A stretch of 50,419 nt of DNA from an uncultured Bacilli bacterium (GCA_947628345.1 CANQZM010000004.1:1-50419); one strand, 5' to 3'. Positions 8,286-17,045 are shown, counted from the first letter of the stretch. Notes: generated from the sequence alone by a model not told the origin. A program made the numbers and translations.

Positions 8286-8814
8286 CTTCTTTTAATATTT
8301 CAAAAATTTCGTGTTTTTCATGGGAATAAAATTCTTTTTTCTTATATCTAAATAGTAATCTGATTATGTTAGATGGAAACGAAATAATTAGGCGATTATA
8401 TTCAACAACGGTGTCATTATAAAAGGTAATGCAAGCAATTAATTCTTCTTCATTTTCATTTAATTCATTTAACAGATTAGAAAGAGGTTTGCTTTTTAAG
8501 AGTTTTTCGTTTTCATCTATTATTTTAAACAATTCAGTGTAGAAATCAGTTAATACATTATTTAATTCAAAATGATTCAAATCTTCTATCGAAATGGAAA
8601 GTTTTTCTTCTAGAAGTTTTTTGTTTTTTAATGACTTTCTTATAATAGGAACCATTCTTGTTAATAAATCATATTTTTTGTGAAGAGTCATATCACAGTT
8701 TTCTTCTGCTTCATTGATTTTTATAATCGCAAATTGAAATTTATTATAAAAAATTACAATGATTAATAAAATAAGTGCTAATAAAGTTATCGATCCTACA
8801 ACAATGTAAAACAT
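8272..8814 (-). CDS. LemA family protein
   Basis: A 180-residue protein with one N-terminal membrane helix (about residues 3-24, outside-in topology expected) and a helical cytoplasmic body. Family marks: Y-N-K-F-Q at the membrane boundary, K-K-Y-D-L-L-T-R-M-V-P-I-I (classical R-Y-D-L-I-P-N-L-V), and F-Y-N-D-T-V-x-E-Y-N-x-x-I-x-S-F-P-S-N near the end. LemA proteins have no firmly established function. ATG is preceded on the minus strand by AGGAGATGTTCTT. It stands alone, convergent with ung and divergent from pduL. Confidence 0.85.
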   Translation of the reverse strand: MFYIVVGSITLLALILLIIVIFYNKFQFAIIKINEAEENCDMTLHKKYDLLTRMVPIIRKSLKNKKLLEEKLSISIEDLNHFELNNVLTDFYTELFKIIDENEKLLKSKPLSNLLNELNENEEELIACITFYNDTVVEYNRLIISFPSNIIRLLFRYKKKEFYSHEKHEIFEILKEENTD

Positions 8815-8936
8815 AAGAACATCTCCTAATCTTATATAATTATAACAGACTTCTATCTTCCAGACAATATTTTTAAAGTTGAAATTAAATTTTGTGATTG
8901 ATATTGTTTGAAACAGGAGATTAATTAACTATCATG

Positions 8937-8945
8937 TGTTATAAT
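8937..8945 (+). promoter_or_regulatory. Extended -10 promoter of the pduL-type gene
   Basis: TGTTATAAT (TG-n-TATAAT). No convincing -35 at 16-18 bp, but extended -10 promoters tolerate this. The ATG is 20 bases downstream, with GAGGAG SD. Confidence 0.6.
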
Positions 8946-8964
8946 AATTGAGGAGTGTGATAGA

Positions 8965-9528
8965 ATGAAGGTAAAATTAGGTATTTCTAATAAACATGTA
9001 CATTTAACTCAAGAGGATTTTAATATTTTATTTGGTAAGGATACTGAACTAAAAATTGTAAAAAAATTGGTTCAGCCCAGACAATTTGCATCTAATTTAA
9101 AAGTAACAATAAAAACAGATAAAACCTCTTTTACAAACGTACGTGTTTTAGGACCTATTAGAAATTATACACAAGTTGAATTATCAAAAACAGATGCTTA
9201 TCAATTGGGAATTGATCCTCCTATTAGAGATTCAGGGGATCTTGAGGGAGCATCTGAAATAGAAATTATTGGTTCAAAAGGCGCTGTCAAAAAAAAGTGT
9301 GCCATAATTGCTACACGTCATATTCATATTACTCCACAAATGCAACAAGAATATGGTTTGCTTGGGATAGATAGGGTTTCTGTCGCTCATGATGGAGAAA
9401 AAGGAGTAGTTTTTAAAGATGTTTATTTGAAAGTTCAAGATGAAGCAGACTTTGAACTTCATTTAGATACAGATGATGCTAATGGATCGTTGCTAAAAAC
9501 AGGGGATTATTTAACTATTATTAAGTAG
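8965..9528 (+). CDS. pduL: PduL-type phosphate acyltransferase
   Basis: A 187-residue protein with both PduL halves. The N-terminal half has S-N-K-H-V-H-L and R-x-Y-T-Q-V-E; the C-terminal half has T-R-H-I-H and H-L-D-T-D-D-A-N-G. The histidines of H-V-H, R-H-I-H and E-L-H-L are the zinc ligands of this phosphotransacylase. It interconverts acyl-CoA and acyl-phosphate. In Pdu microcompartments it handles propionyl-CoA, but lone copies replace Pta in acetate fermentation. No microcompartment shell genes and no encapsulation-type N-terminal extension are visible, so a housekeeping acetyl-phosphate role is more likely. Its end overlaps the convergent PBP gene by 8 bases. Confidence 0.9.
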   Translation: MKVKLGISNKHVHLTQEDFNILFGKDTELKIVKKLVQPRQFASNLKVTIKTDKTSFTNVRVLGPIRNYTQVELSKTDAYQLGIDPPIRDSGDLEGASEIEIIGSKGAVKKKCAIIATRHIHITPQMQQEYGLLGIDRVSVAHDGEKGVVFKDVYLKVQDEADFELHLDTDDANGSLLKTGDYLTIIK

Positions 9529-11485
9529 CAGTATGATCTTGTATTTTTTCATCGAAAACTTGAGTAGCAATACTAGGCTCAGTACCTTTAATAAAGTACA
9601 TAGCCTTTTTTTTGGTATCTGATTCTGTTGCTAACCGTCCTGAAATGGGTTCCACTAAAACCGTTGATATGTTTTCAGGAACTTCATACCAGCAATCATC
9701 TTTTCCTTTAAGAGATTCTTCCATTGAATTTAACCAAATATTTTGAGAATATTTATATTCTTTTGGTTGCAGTTTAGTATTATCATCATAACCAACCCAA
9801 ACAGCGGTTAAAAGTTCTGAATTAAACCCAATGTTCCAGTTATCTGTGTCTGTAGTTCCACTTTTTAAAGCGTATTTATGAGTCATTTTAGATGCAATTC
9901 CAATTGCTGTAGGATAATTATAATCAATATAATCTTTGTCATAAGTAGCTGTTAATAAATTATTTAAAATAAAACAAATACTTTTATTTAAAACTAACTT
10001 CTTAGTATCTTTATATTCATATAGCACATTACCATTTTTATCTTCTATTTTAGTTATTAAATGAGGAGTAATTTGATAACCCAAATTAGCAAAAGTTGAG
10101 TAGCCTCCTGCCATTTCTAAAATTCCAATTTCATTAGTTCCTAATGGAAGAGAAGGGATTTTTTCTAGTTTAGAAGTGATTCCCACTCGTCTTGCAGTAT
10201 TTATTAAAGCATCTTCACCTAAAAATAAATGTGTTTTGACAGCATAAATATTTTCAGAGTAAGCAATCGCAGTACCCATTGAAATAGGCTTATTTCCATA
10301 GGCATCATTATTATTTTTGGGTGTATATGATTGATTGTTTTCAAAATTAAAAGTTGTTTTTTCACTAGTAAAAGATGATGAAGAAGTAAACCCATTTTCT
10401 AATGCAGTATAGTATAAATAAGGTTTCATTGTTGAACCAACTTGTCGTTTAGAATCAATCGCTCTATTAAAGGATGATTCATTATAATTTTTGCCACCTG
10501 TTAGGGCTAAAACTTCGCCATTGTTAGGATTCATGATAACCGCAGCAACTTGGGCTTGAGAATCCTCAGGAATAGAATTTTTAATTGCAGTTTCTAAAAT
10601 TGATTGACTATTTAAATCTAAAGTGGTATAAATTTTTAACCCACCAGTTTCAATTAATGATCTAGGTATTGAATCTATTTTTTCTAATTCGCTCATAGCG
10701 GCATCTTGGTAATACATAATCGTTGATAAATCTTCTTCATCTGTTTTACCAACCAAGTTAAGCTGTTCATCATAGGCTTGAGCACTTTCTTCCTCGGTGA
10801 TAATTTTATTATCAACTAAGGCCTTTAATACCAAAGCTTGTCTTTTCTTTGCTGTATCAAAATCAACTAGAGGAGAATAATTCGATGGTGATTTAGGAAT
10901 ACCCGTAATCATAGTTGCTTCTGCTAAAGTTAAATCTTTAGCTGATTTATTAAAATAAAATTGGGCAGCGTTTTCAATTCCATACATGCCATGACCATAG
11001 TTAATAGTATTTAAATAACCTTCTAATATTTCATCTTTAGAATAATCATTTTCTATACGGATGGTATACCACATTTCTTTCCATTTTCTTTCCCAAGTTT
11101 TATCAAAATCTAAAAATAGGTTTTTAGCATATTGTTGAGTTATTGTAGAAGCACCTTGAGTGGTTTTTCCTTTAGAAATATTAATCATTCCAGCTTTTAT
11201 AATTCTTAAATAATCGAAACCCTTATGATTATAAAAATGTTTGTCTTCAGTATAAATAGTAGCGTCTTTTACATATTTAGAAATATTTTTTAAATCTACC
11301 CATTGTTTACTCTCATTACCTTGAAAGAACAATTTTTTTTTGCTATCATATAGTAATATATTGTTGACATCTCCGATTTCTAATGATGGAGTTGATTTTA
11401 AGTAAATAAATAGAGCACCTTTGAATAAGATGTAAGATATGATTAATACTAATATTAATTTAAAAGTTTTTTTTAAAAATTTCAC
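9521..11485 (-). CDS. Class A penicillin-binding protein (glycosyltransferase/transpeptidase)
   Basis: A 654-residue bifunctional peptidoglycan synthase. One N-terminal membrane helix (about 8-30); a GT51 glycosyltransferase with E-D-K-H-F-Y-x-H-x-G-F-D and G-A-S-T-I-T-Q-Q-Y-A-K-N; then a transpeptidase with S-T-M-K (catalytic Ser), S-E-N and K-S-G-T-T. It polymerises lipid II and cross-links the chains on the outer membrane face. GTG start is preceded by AGAGGTGG with 7-nt spacing. It is monocistronic on the minus strand and divergent from ywiB. All catalytic motifs are intact. It resembles PBP1A/PonA types; the exact subtype cannot be told by eye. Confidence 0.93.
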   Translation of the reverse strand: MKFLKKTFKLILVLIISYILFKGALFIYLKSTPSLEIGDVNNILLYDSKKKLFFQGNESKQWVDLKNISKYVKDATIYTEDKHFYNHKGFDYLRIIKAGMINISKGKTTQGASTITQQYAKNLFLDFDKTWERKWKEMWYTIRIENDYSKDEILEGYLNTINYGHGMYGIENAAQFYFNKSAKDLTLAEATMITGIPKSPSNYSPLVDFDTAKKRQALVLKALVDNKIITEEESAQAYDEQLNLVGKTDEEDLSTIMYYQDAAMSELEKIDSIPRSLIETGGLKIYTTLDLNSQSILETAIKNSIPEDSQAQVAAVIMNPNNGEVLALTGGKNYNESSFNRAIDSKRQVGSTMKPYLYYTALENGFTSSSSFTSEKTTFNFENNQSYTPKNNNDAYGNKPISMGTAIAYSENIYAVKTHLFLGEDALINTARRVGITSKLEKIPSLPLGTNEIGILEMAGGYSTFANLGYQITPHLITKIEDKNGNVLYEYKDTKKLVLNKSICFILNNLLTATYDKDYIDYNYPTAIGIASKMTHKYALKSGTTDTDNWNIGFNSELLTAVWVGYDDNTKLQPKEYKYSQNIWLNSMEESLKGKDDCWYEVPENISTVLVEPISGRLATESDTKKKAMYFIKGTEPSIATQVFDEKIQDHTAT

Positions 11486-11542
11486 GATAGGTCCACCTCT
11501 AACTTTAGTATGATTTTGTTGAAATAATTTATACTAAAAGAT

Positions 11543-11571
11543 TTGTAAAAAGAAAATTAATATGATATAAT
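11543..11571 (+). promoter_or_regulatory. Promoter of ywiB-argS
   Basis: TTGTAA (11543-11548), exactly 17 bases, TATAAT (11566-11571) with TG at 11563-11564 (extended -10). Confidence 0.8.
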
Positions 11572-11598
11572 TTGCCTAGAAATTTTATGGAGTAAAAT

Positions 11599-11934
11599 AT
11601 GGAAAAAAAAGCCTTAATTACAATTAAAAATCAAGATGGAAAACAAAGTGATAATGTTCAAATAATAAAACACAAAAACAAAATAAGTTATCAAGAAACA
11701 ACAGGTACAAGTGTATTATTCGATTTAGATAGTTTAGAATTGATTAGAGATAACAAACAAATATATATGGAACTTAATTTTAGTGTTAAAAATGCTTCTA
11801 TCTATATCAAAGAGTTAGGAAAAACTTTAGAATTAGAAATAGAAGTTAAGAAAGTGGAAGTAACTGAAAATAGAGTTATTTTAGAATATAAAATATCTGA
11901 TGATTTATATGAGTATAAGTTAGAAATGGAGTGA
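11599..11934 (+). CDS. ywiB: DUF1934 (YwiB-like) protein
   Basis: A 111-residue beta-barrel-like protein of the DUF1934 family (lipocalin-like fold in B. subtilis YwiB). It has alternating hydrophobic strands and the typical Y-x-E-T-x-G-T-S-V-x-F segment early in the chain. Function unknown in the family. It ends in TGA, 4 bases before argS, reproducing the ywiB-argS-rpoE order of B. subtilis; that order supports the call. Confidence 0.75.
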   Translation: MEKKALITIKNQDGKQSDNVQIIKHKNKISYQETTGTSVLFDLDSLELIRDNKQIYMELNFSVKNASIYIKELGKTLELEIEVKKVEVTENRVILEYKISDDLYEYKLEME

Positions 11935-11938
11935 TTAG

Positions 11939-13687
11939 ATGAGTATCATTAAAAGTATTGAACAGGAAATAGAAAATCATATTAGAAAAGCGGGTTATGA
12001 AATAGAAGAATTTACTTTAAAAATATCTGATCGACCTGATTTAGGAGATTATCAAATTAATGATAGTATGCCTTTAGCTAAAAAGTATCATAAAAATCCT
12101 AGGGATATTGCTGAAGACATTAAAAAGGAATTAGAAACTAATACTAAGTTTATAAATATTAATATTGCGGGACCAGGATTTATAAATATTAGTTTAGCCG
12201 ATGGTTTTTTAATTGATGCAGTTAATCAAATGAATATCGATATCAATAATAATATTGATAAAAAGCCTCCTAGGAAAATAATTATGGACTATGGTGGAGC
12301 TAATGTGGCAAAATCACTACATGTTGGTCATTTAAGAAGTGCTAATATTGGTGAAGCATTGAAGCGTTTAGCTAAAACATTGGGCTGTGAAGCTATTGGT
12401 GATGCTCACTTGGGGGATTACGGAAGACCATTAGGATTAGTACTATTAGAAATTCAAAAGCGATATCCTCTTCTTCCTTATTTCGATCCTAATTATACAG
12501 GAAGTTATGATGATATTAAGTTACCAATTACCAATAGTGATTTGGAACAAATTTATCCAGAAGCCAGTTTGAAGGCTAAAAATGATGAAAATTATCTAGA
12601 AGAATCTAGAATTATGACTTCAAGGTTTCAAAATCATGAAAGAGGCTATTACGATTTATGGAAAAAAGTGGTGGAAATATCTAAAGAAGATATAAAAACA
12701 GTATATGATCAACTTAATGTTTACTTTGAATTGTGGAAAGGTGAAAGTGACGCAGAAGAATATATTGAAGAGTTATTAAAAATTTGTAAAGAAAAGAAAA
12801 TAACACAAAAAAGTGAAGGAGCCCTAATTATAGATATTAAAAAAGAAGGAGAAACTTCACCAATGCCACCTTTATTATTATTAAAATCAAACGGAACAAG
12901 TTCTTATGAAACTACCGATTTAGCAACTATTATGGAAAGACAACAAAAATATAAACCAGATGAAATTTGGTATTTAGCTGATGCTAGGCAACAACTTCAT
13001 TTTGAACAAGTATTTAGAGCTAGTAGAATGGCAAATATTGTAGATGAGCATGTAAAATTAGAATATATTGGTTTTGGGACTATGAATGGTAGTGATGGAA
13101 AACCATTTAAAACTAGAGATGGGGCAGTAATGTCTTTAAAAAATTTAATTGATTTGGTTAAGGATGAAACTAGAAAGCATTTAAACTACGATATAGTAGA
13201 AAAAGATAAAGTTGAAGAAACGGTTTCCTTAATTGCGATGGCTACTTTAAAATATGCTGATTTATTACCATTTCGTAGTACTGATTATATATTTAATCCA
13301 GCTAAATTTTCAGATGTTGAAGGAAAAACTGGACCGTATTTATTATATTCAACTATTAGAATGAAGTCTTTATTAACTAAGGCTAGTGGTTTAAACCAAA
13401 ATAATTATAGTATAATTGGTAACTTAGACAGTAGAGATGTAATAATGACATTATTAAAATTACCTACTATATTGACAAAATCATTTGATTTAAAATCTTT
13501 AAATGACATTGCTGATTATGTTTATACTCTTACTAGTAAGTATAATAAATTTTATGCATCTAACAAAATATTAATTGAAAAAAATCAACAATTACAAGAA
13601 TCTTGGTTAGTATTAACTAATATAGTATATAAGACTAATTTGTTGTTATTAGACATATTAGGTTTAAAAGTACCAGAAAAAATGTAA
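11939..13687 (+). CDS. argS: Arginyl-tRNA synthetase
   Basis: A 582-residue class I synthetase that charges tRNA-Arg. The N-terminal Add1 domain is followed by the HIGH-type signature H-V-G-H-L-R-S (in YGGANVAKSLHVGHLRS), the D-x-A-R-Q-Q-L-H-F-x-Q-V segment, and G-S-D-G-K-P-F-K-T-R in place of KMSK, which is normal for many ArgRS. The C-terminal DALR helical anticodon domain closes the chain. GGAGTGATTAG precedes ATG. Cotranscribed with ywiB. Confidence 0.95.
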   Translation: MSIIKSIEQEIENHIRKAGYEIEEFTLKISDRPDLGDYQINDSMPLAKKYHKNPRDIAEDIKKELETNTKFININIAGPGFINISLADGFLIDAVNQMNIDINNNIDKKPPRKIIMDYGGANVAKSLHVGHLRSANIGEALKRLAKTLGCEAIGDAHLGDYGRPLGLVLLEIQKRYPLLPYFDPNYTGSYDDIKLPITNSDLEQIYPEASLKAKNDENYLEESRIMTSRFQNHERGYYDLWKKVVEISKEDIKTVYDQLNVYFELWKGESDAEEYIEELLKICKEKKITQKSEGALIIDIKKEGETSPMPPLLLLKSNGTSSYETTDLATIMERQQKYKPDEIWYLADARQQLHFEQVFRASRMANIVDEHVKLEYIGFGTMNGSDGKPFKTRDGAVMSLKNLIDLVKDETRKHLNYDIVEKDKVEETVSLIAMATLKYADLLPFRSTDYIFNPAKFSDVEGKTGPYLLYSTIRMKSLLTKASGLNQNNYSIIGNLDSRDVIMTLLKLPTILTKSFDLKSLNDIADYVYTLTSKYNKFYASNKILIEKNQQLQESWLVLTNIVYKTNLLLLDILGLKVPEKM

Positions 13688-13792
13688 AAAGTATTGTAAT
13701 TAATGTAAATATATGTTATAAGTTTATTTGTATTTATTGCCTATTCAATTTATCTAGTTATGCATATAATGCTTTGATTAAGGAGGTTTATC

Positions 13793-14230
13793 ATGGATGT
13801 TAGGAAAATGAGTAAGGAAGAACTTGAATTATTATCTTATAAAGATATAACATTCTATCTGCTAGAAGATAGTAAAAAATCAATGAATACTTCTGACTTG
13901 TTTAAAGAAATTATGACTCTTTTAGAATTACCAAAATCATCTTTTGAAACCAAAATTGGTGATTATTACACATCATTATCCACCGACAAAAGATTTATTT
14001 TATTAGAGGATGGTACTTGGGATTTAAGAAATCGTCATACCTCTGATAAAGTTGTTAAAATTGTAGAGGCTGATGAAGAAGATGATGGTGAAATTGCAAA
14101 GGAAGAATTTACTGAAGAAATCGAAGAAGATAATTATGATGATACAGATGACAATTTATATGATGATAAAGAAGAGGATTTAAAAGATTTAGTAGTAATT
14201 GATGAAGATGAACTAGAATTGGAAGAATAA
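13793..14230 (+). CDS. rpoE: RNA polymerase delta subunit
   Basis: A 145-residue delta subunit: an N-terminal winged HARE-HTH domain (about residues 1-80; S-F-E-T-K-I-G-D-Y-Y-T-S-L-S-x-D-x-R-F and D-G-x-W-D-L-R) and a long acidic, disordered C-terminus made almost wholly of Asp and Glu. Delta displaces nucleic acid from RNA polymerase and raises its recycling, a Firmicute-specific feature. AAGGAGG precedes ATG. A TATAAT at 13765-13770 is a likely -10. In B. subtilis rpoE also follows argS. Confidence 0.9.
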   Translation: MDVRKMSKEELELLSYKDITFYLLEDSKKSMNTSDLFKEIMTLLELPKSSFETKIGDYYTSLSTDKRFILLEDGTWDLRNRHTSDKVVKIVEADEEDDGEIAKEEFTEEIEEDNYDDTDDNLYDDKEEDLKDLVVIDEDELELEE

Positions 14231-14243
14231 TTCTAGTTTTTAT
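14211..14243 (+). terminator. Intrinsic terminator of rpoE
   Basis: Stem AACTAGAATT (14211-14220) / AATTCTAGTT (14229-14238), 8-nt loop, T-rich tail; it overlaps the rpoE stop. Confidence 0.8.
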
Positions 14244-14253
14244 ATTATGATTA

Positions 14254-14262
14254 TGGTATAAT
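14254..14262 (+). promoter_or_regulatory. Extended -10 promoter of prfA
   Basis: TGGTATAAT (TG-n-TATAAT), 27 bases before the prfA ATG; weak -35. Confidence 0.6.
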
Positions 14263-14288
14263 ATGAGTATTGAGAAAGGAAGAATGAA

Positions 14289-15353
14289 ATGATAAATCAT
14301 TTAGAGGCTATCTTAAATAAGTATCAAGAGCTTGAACTAGAATTGACTAAACCAGAAGTTTTGAGTGATATAAATAAAACAAAAGAATTATCTAAAGAGA
14401 TGTCAGATATAGAAGAAATAGTAACTTATTATAAAAGATATAAGAAGATTTTAACAGACATTACTGATATTTCAGAAATGACTAAAGATCCAGAATTAGG
14501 TGAAATGGCTAAAGAAGATTTAAAAAGATTGGAAGCAGATAAAGAAAAGTTAGAACAGGAACTAGAAATATTATTGATACCTAAAGATCCAAATGACAAA
14601 AAGAATGTTGTAATGGAGATTAGAGGAGCTGCTGGTGGAGACGAGGCTAATATTTTTGCGGGTGATTTGTTTCGAATGTATACTAGATATGCTGAAAGTA
14701 AAGGATTTAGTTATAGTGTTTACAATTCTATTGAAGGAAGTGCTGGAGGGTATAGCCAAATAGAATTTATAATAAAAGGAGAAGGTGCTTATTCTTTATT
14801 GAAGTATGAAAGTGGTTCTCATCGCGTTCAAAGGGTTCCTGTTACTGAATCAAATGGTCGACTTCAAACTTCTACTGCAACTGTTTTAGTTATGCCAGAA
14901 GTTGATGATGATGTTGATATTGTTATTAATCCAGGTGATTTAAGAATTGATATTTATAGATCTAGTGGTTGTGGAGGACAAGGTGTTAATACAACTGATT
15001 CTGCAGTAAGAATTACACATTTACCAACTAATACAGTAGTTACATGTCAAAATGAAAGAAGCCAAATTCAAAATAAGGAACAAGCAATGAAGGTTTTAAA
15101 AGCACGATTATATGAACAAAAATTACAAGAACAAGAAGCTTTGCAAACAGAAACTAGGAGAAGTAAAATAGGAACAGGTGATAGAGCTGAAAAAATTAGA
15201 ACTTATAATTATCCACAAAATAGGGTAACTGATCATCGTATTGGTTTTACAACAAAACAATTAGATAGGGTAATGGATGGTGATTTAGATGGAATTATTC
15301 AAGCTCTAATTTCTGAGGATCAAAAAAGAAAGTTGGAACAACAAAGTGAATAA
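14289..15353 (+). CDS. prfA: Peptide chain release factor 1
   Basis: A 354-residue class I release factor reading UAA and UAG. Domain 1 helices; the P-A-T-type specificity region in domain 2 (VTESNGRLQTSTATV; here the anticodon-like loop reads V-T-E-S-N-G-R-L-Q-T-S-T); and the catalytic G-G-Q loop (SSGCGGQGVNTTDSAV) that triggers peptide release. The C-terminal P-Q-N-R-V-T-D-H-R-I block is intact. The downstream genes prmC (which methylates this GGQ) and a small zinc-ribbon gene overlap or abut it. Confidence 0.95.
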   Translation: MINHLEAILNKYQELELELTKPEVLSDINKTKELSKEMSDIEEIVTYYKRYKKILTDITDISEMTKDPELGEMAKEDLKRLEADKEKLEQELEILLIPKDPNDKKNVVMEIRGAAGGDEANIFAGDLFRMYTRYAESKGFSYSVYNSIEGSAGGYSQIEFIIKGEGAYSLLKYESGSHRVQRVPVTESNGRLQTSTATVLVMPEVDDDVDIVINPGDLRIDIYRSSGCGGQGVNTTDSAVRITHLPTNTVVTCQNERSQIQNKEQAMKVLKARLYEQKLQEQEALQTETRRSKIGTGDRAEKIRTYNYPQNRVTDHRIGFTTKQLDRVMDGDLDGIIQALISEDQKRKLEQQSE

Positions 15354-15621
15354 AAGAAAAACGTTTAAAACAGATTTAATTTGTCCACAATGCTATAATA
15401 GAACCTTTATTCGTAGGATAATCGGAAGAGAGCGACCTTTTGCTCATAAAAAAAAACTATATTGTATTAAGTGTAAAGAAGAAGTTGATCATATAGAAGT
15501 AAGAGATATTGATTTATTAGAAAAAGATTTAGAGTTTTTAACAAAGAGAACTGAAAAAGAGGAAGAGATGTTAACCTTGGTAAAAAAAGTCAAGAGGAGT
15601 AATATTAGTGACCATAGATGA
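15346..15621 (+). CDS. Small zinc-ribbon protein between prfA and prmC
   Basis: A 91-residue basic protein with two CxxC knuckles (C13-P-Q-C16 and C40-I-K-C43), followed by an acidic/basic helical tail. It looks like a zinc-ribbon fold, but it is too long and differently spaced to be ribosomal protein L31 or L33. Its GTG start overlaps the prfA stop and its TGA stop overlaps the prmC start, so it is translationally coupled into a release-factor operon. A role in translation (ribosome or RNA binding) is a guess from context only; I do not recognise the family. Confidence 0.65.
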   Translation: MNKRKTFKTDLICPQCYNRTFIRRIIGRERPFAHKKKLYCIKCKEEVDHIEVRDIDLLEKDLEFLTKRTEKEEEMLTLVKKVKRSNISDHR

Positions 15622-16432
15622 AATGATTGTTTATGGCAAAAAATATTGTCATTCTGATCACGTAAAAATTTTAGTTGCTGAACTGTTAGGTAAGAATCCA
15701 TTAGAGTTGTTAACGTGTTTAAATGAAGAAGTTCCGTTAGATAAAATAGAACTTTATAAGCAAGAGATTGCTGCTTTGAAAGAAGGAAAACCACTTCAGT
15801 ATGTTATTGGTTATGTTAATTTTTTCGGATATAAATTTAAAGTTAATAAAAATGTTTTAATTCCTCGATTTGAGACTGAACAATTAGTTGAGACTACACT
15901 TAAATATATTGAAAATAATTTTCAAAAAGATGTTAAAATTCTAGATATTGGTTGTGGTAGCGGGGTTATCGGATTAACCTTAAAAAAGAAATTGCCTAAA
16001 GCCCAGGTTGATTTGTTAGATATAAGCAAGGAAGCTTTAGATGTGGCTAAAGAAAATGCTAAAAATTTAGATCTCGATGTTAATTTTATTCATAGTGATT
16101 GTTTTGCTAATGTATTAGATAAATATGATATAATTATAAGTAATCCTCCTTATATAGGATTGGAGGAAGAAATTGATTCTATCGTTAAGGAAAATGAACC
16201 TTATATAGCTTTGTATGCTGGACAAGAAGGATTGGATATTTATAAAAAAATCTTGAGAGAAATTCAAAATCACGTTAAAGAAAAATATTTAATTGCTTTT
16301 GAAATAGGATGTAATCAAGCACCTAAAATTATTGATATTGTGAATTGTTATCTAAAAAATGTAAATTTAGAAGTAAAAAAAGATTTAGCTGATAAAGATA
16401 GAATGTTGTTCATTTTTAAAAATAATGAATAA
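15608..16432 (+). CDS. prmC: Release factor glutamine methyltransferase
   Basis: A 274-residue PrmC (HemK), which methylates the GGQ glutamine of RF1 and RF2. The N-terminal helical domain is followed by the V-N-F-F-G substrate region, the SAM-binding I-L-D-I-G-C-G-S-G-V-I-G motif and the catalytic N-P-P-Y. I use the GTG at 15608 because GAGGAG is spaced 8 bases before it; no good ATG exists nearby. It overlaps the zinc-ribbon gene by 14 bases. The stop at 16430-16432 abuts a long inverted repeat that precedes spoIIR. Confidence 0.93.
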   Translation: MTIDEMIVYGKKYCHSDHVKILVAELLGKNPLELLTCLNEEVPLDKIELYKQEIAALKEGKPLQYVIGYVNFFGYKFKVNKNVLIPRFETEQLVETTLKYIENNFQKDVKILDIGCGSGVIGLTLKKKLPKAQVDLLDISKEALDVAKENAKNLDLDVNFIHSDCFANVLDKYDIIISNPPYIGLEEEIDSIVKENEPYIALYAGQEGLDIYKKILREIQNHVKEKYLIAFEIGCNQAPKIIDIVNCYLKNVNLEVKKDLADKDRMLFIFKNNE

Positions 16433-16436
16433 AAAA

Positions 16437-16482
16437 TTCAATTTAAAACCACTATCTATATGAAAGGTGGTTTTAAATTGAA
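16437..16482 (+). promoter_or_regulatory. Long hairpin covering the spoIIR translation start
   Basis: Perfect 16-bp inverted repeat, 16437-16452 against 16467-16482, with a 14-nt loop. The 3' arm holds the GTGG half of the Shine-Dalgarno AAAGGTGG (16463-16470) and the proposed TTG start (16478-16480). No T-run follows on the + strand, so it is not a forward terminator. Folded mRNA read through from prmC would hide the spoIIR start; a transcript starting inside the loop would not fold. The minus strand has a T-run beyond the stem, but no minus gene feeds into it. Confidence 0.7.
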
Positions 16483-17014
16483 AAAGATTATAATAGTATT
16501 AGTTATTTTAACTATTTTATTTTTTATTAGTAACAACAATGGTTGTAAGCAAGTTATTATTCCTAAAGAGGCAATTAGATTTAGAGTAATTGCAAATAGT
16601 AATCAAAAGAAAGATCAAGATAATAAGCAAAAAGTAGTGGTTAATTTAGAAAAAGAGATCCTTCCTATGTTAAGAAAAGCTAATAGTTTAGAAGATACTA
16701 GAAAAACTTTAAAAAGCAATCTTAATAAGTTTAAGACTAATATAGAAAATACTATGGAAACAAATAATATAGATAATAATTATACAATTAATTATGGGTT
16801 GAATTATTTTCCAGAAAAAACTTATAGAGGAGTAACTTATAAAGAAGGAGAGTATGAGTCACTTGTAGTTACTTTAGGTAATGGTTTAGGAGAAAATTTT
16901 TGGTGCGTTTTATTTCCACCGTTATGTTTACTTGAAGCTGAAGAACAAGAAGATGTAACAGATGTTGAGTACAGTTCATTTATAAAAGAAGTAATCGATA
17001 AGTATTTTTCATAG
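16478..17014 (+). CDS. spoIIR: Stage II sporulation protein R
   Basis: A 178-residue secreted signalling protein. A hydrophobic N-terminus (about residues 3-19) is followed by the family blocks I-R-F-R-V-I-A-N-S-N-x-x-x-D-Q and Y-x-S-L-V-V-T-L-G-x-G-x-G-x-N-F-W-C-V-L-F-P-P-L-C. In B. subtilis the forespore secretes SpoIIR to activate SpoIIGA, which processes pro-sigma-E. I choose TTG 16478 because AAAGGTGG is correctly spaced before it; the ATG at 16460 has no SD and lies in the hairpin loop. It follows prmC as in B. subtilis. Its presence is good evidence for a working or recent endospore pathway. Confidence 0.92.
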   Translation: MKKIIIVLVILTILFFISNNNGCKQVIIPKEAIRFRVIANSNQKKDQDNKQKVVVNLEKEILPMLRKANSLEDTRKTLKSNLNKFKTNIENTMETNNIDNNYTINYGLNYFPEKTYRGVTYKEGEYESLVVTLGNGLGENFWCVLFPPLCLLEAEEQEDVTDVEYSSFIKEVIDKYFS

Positions 17015-17045
17015 ATTAGAATAATAAAATATAGAAGGTGATTAT

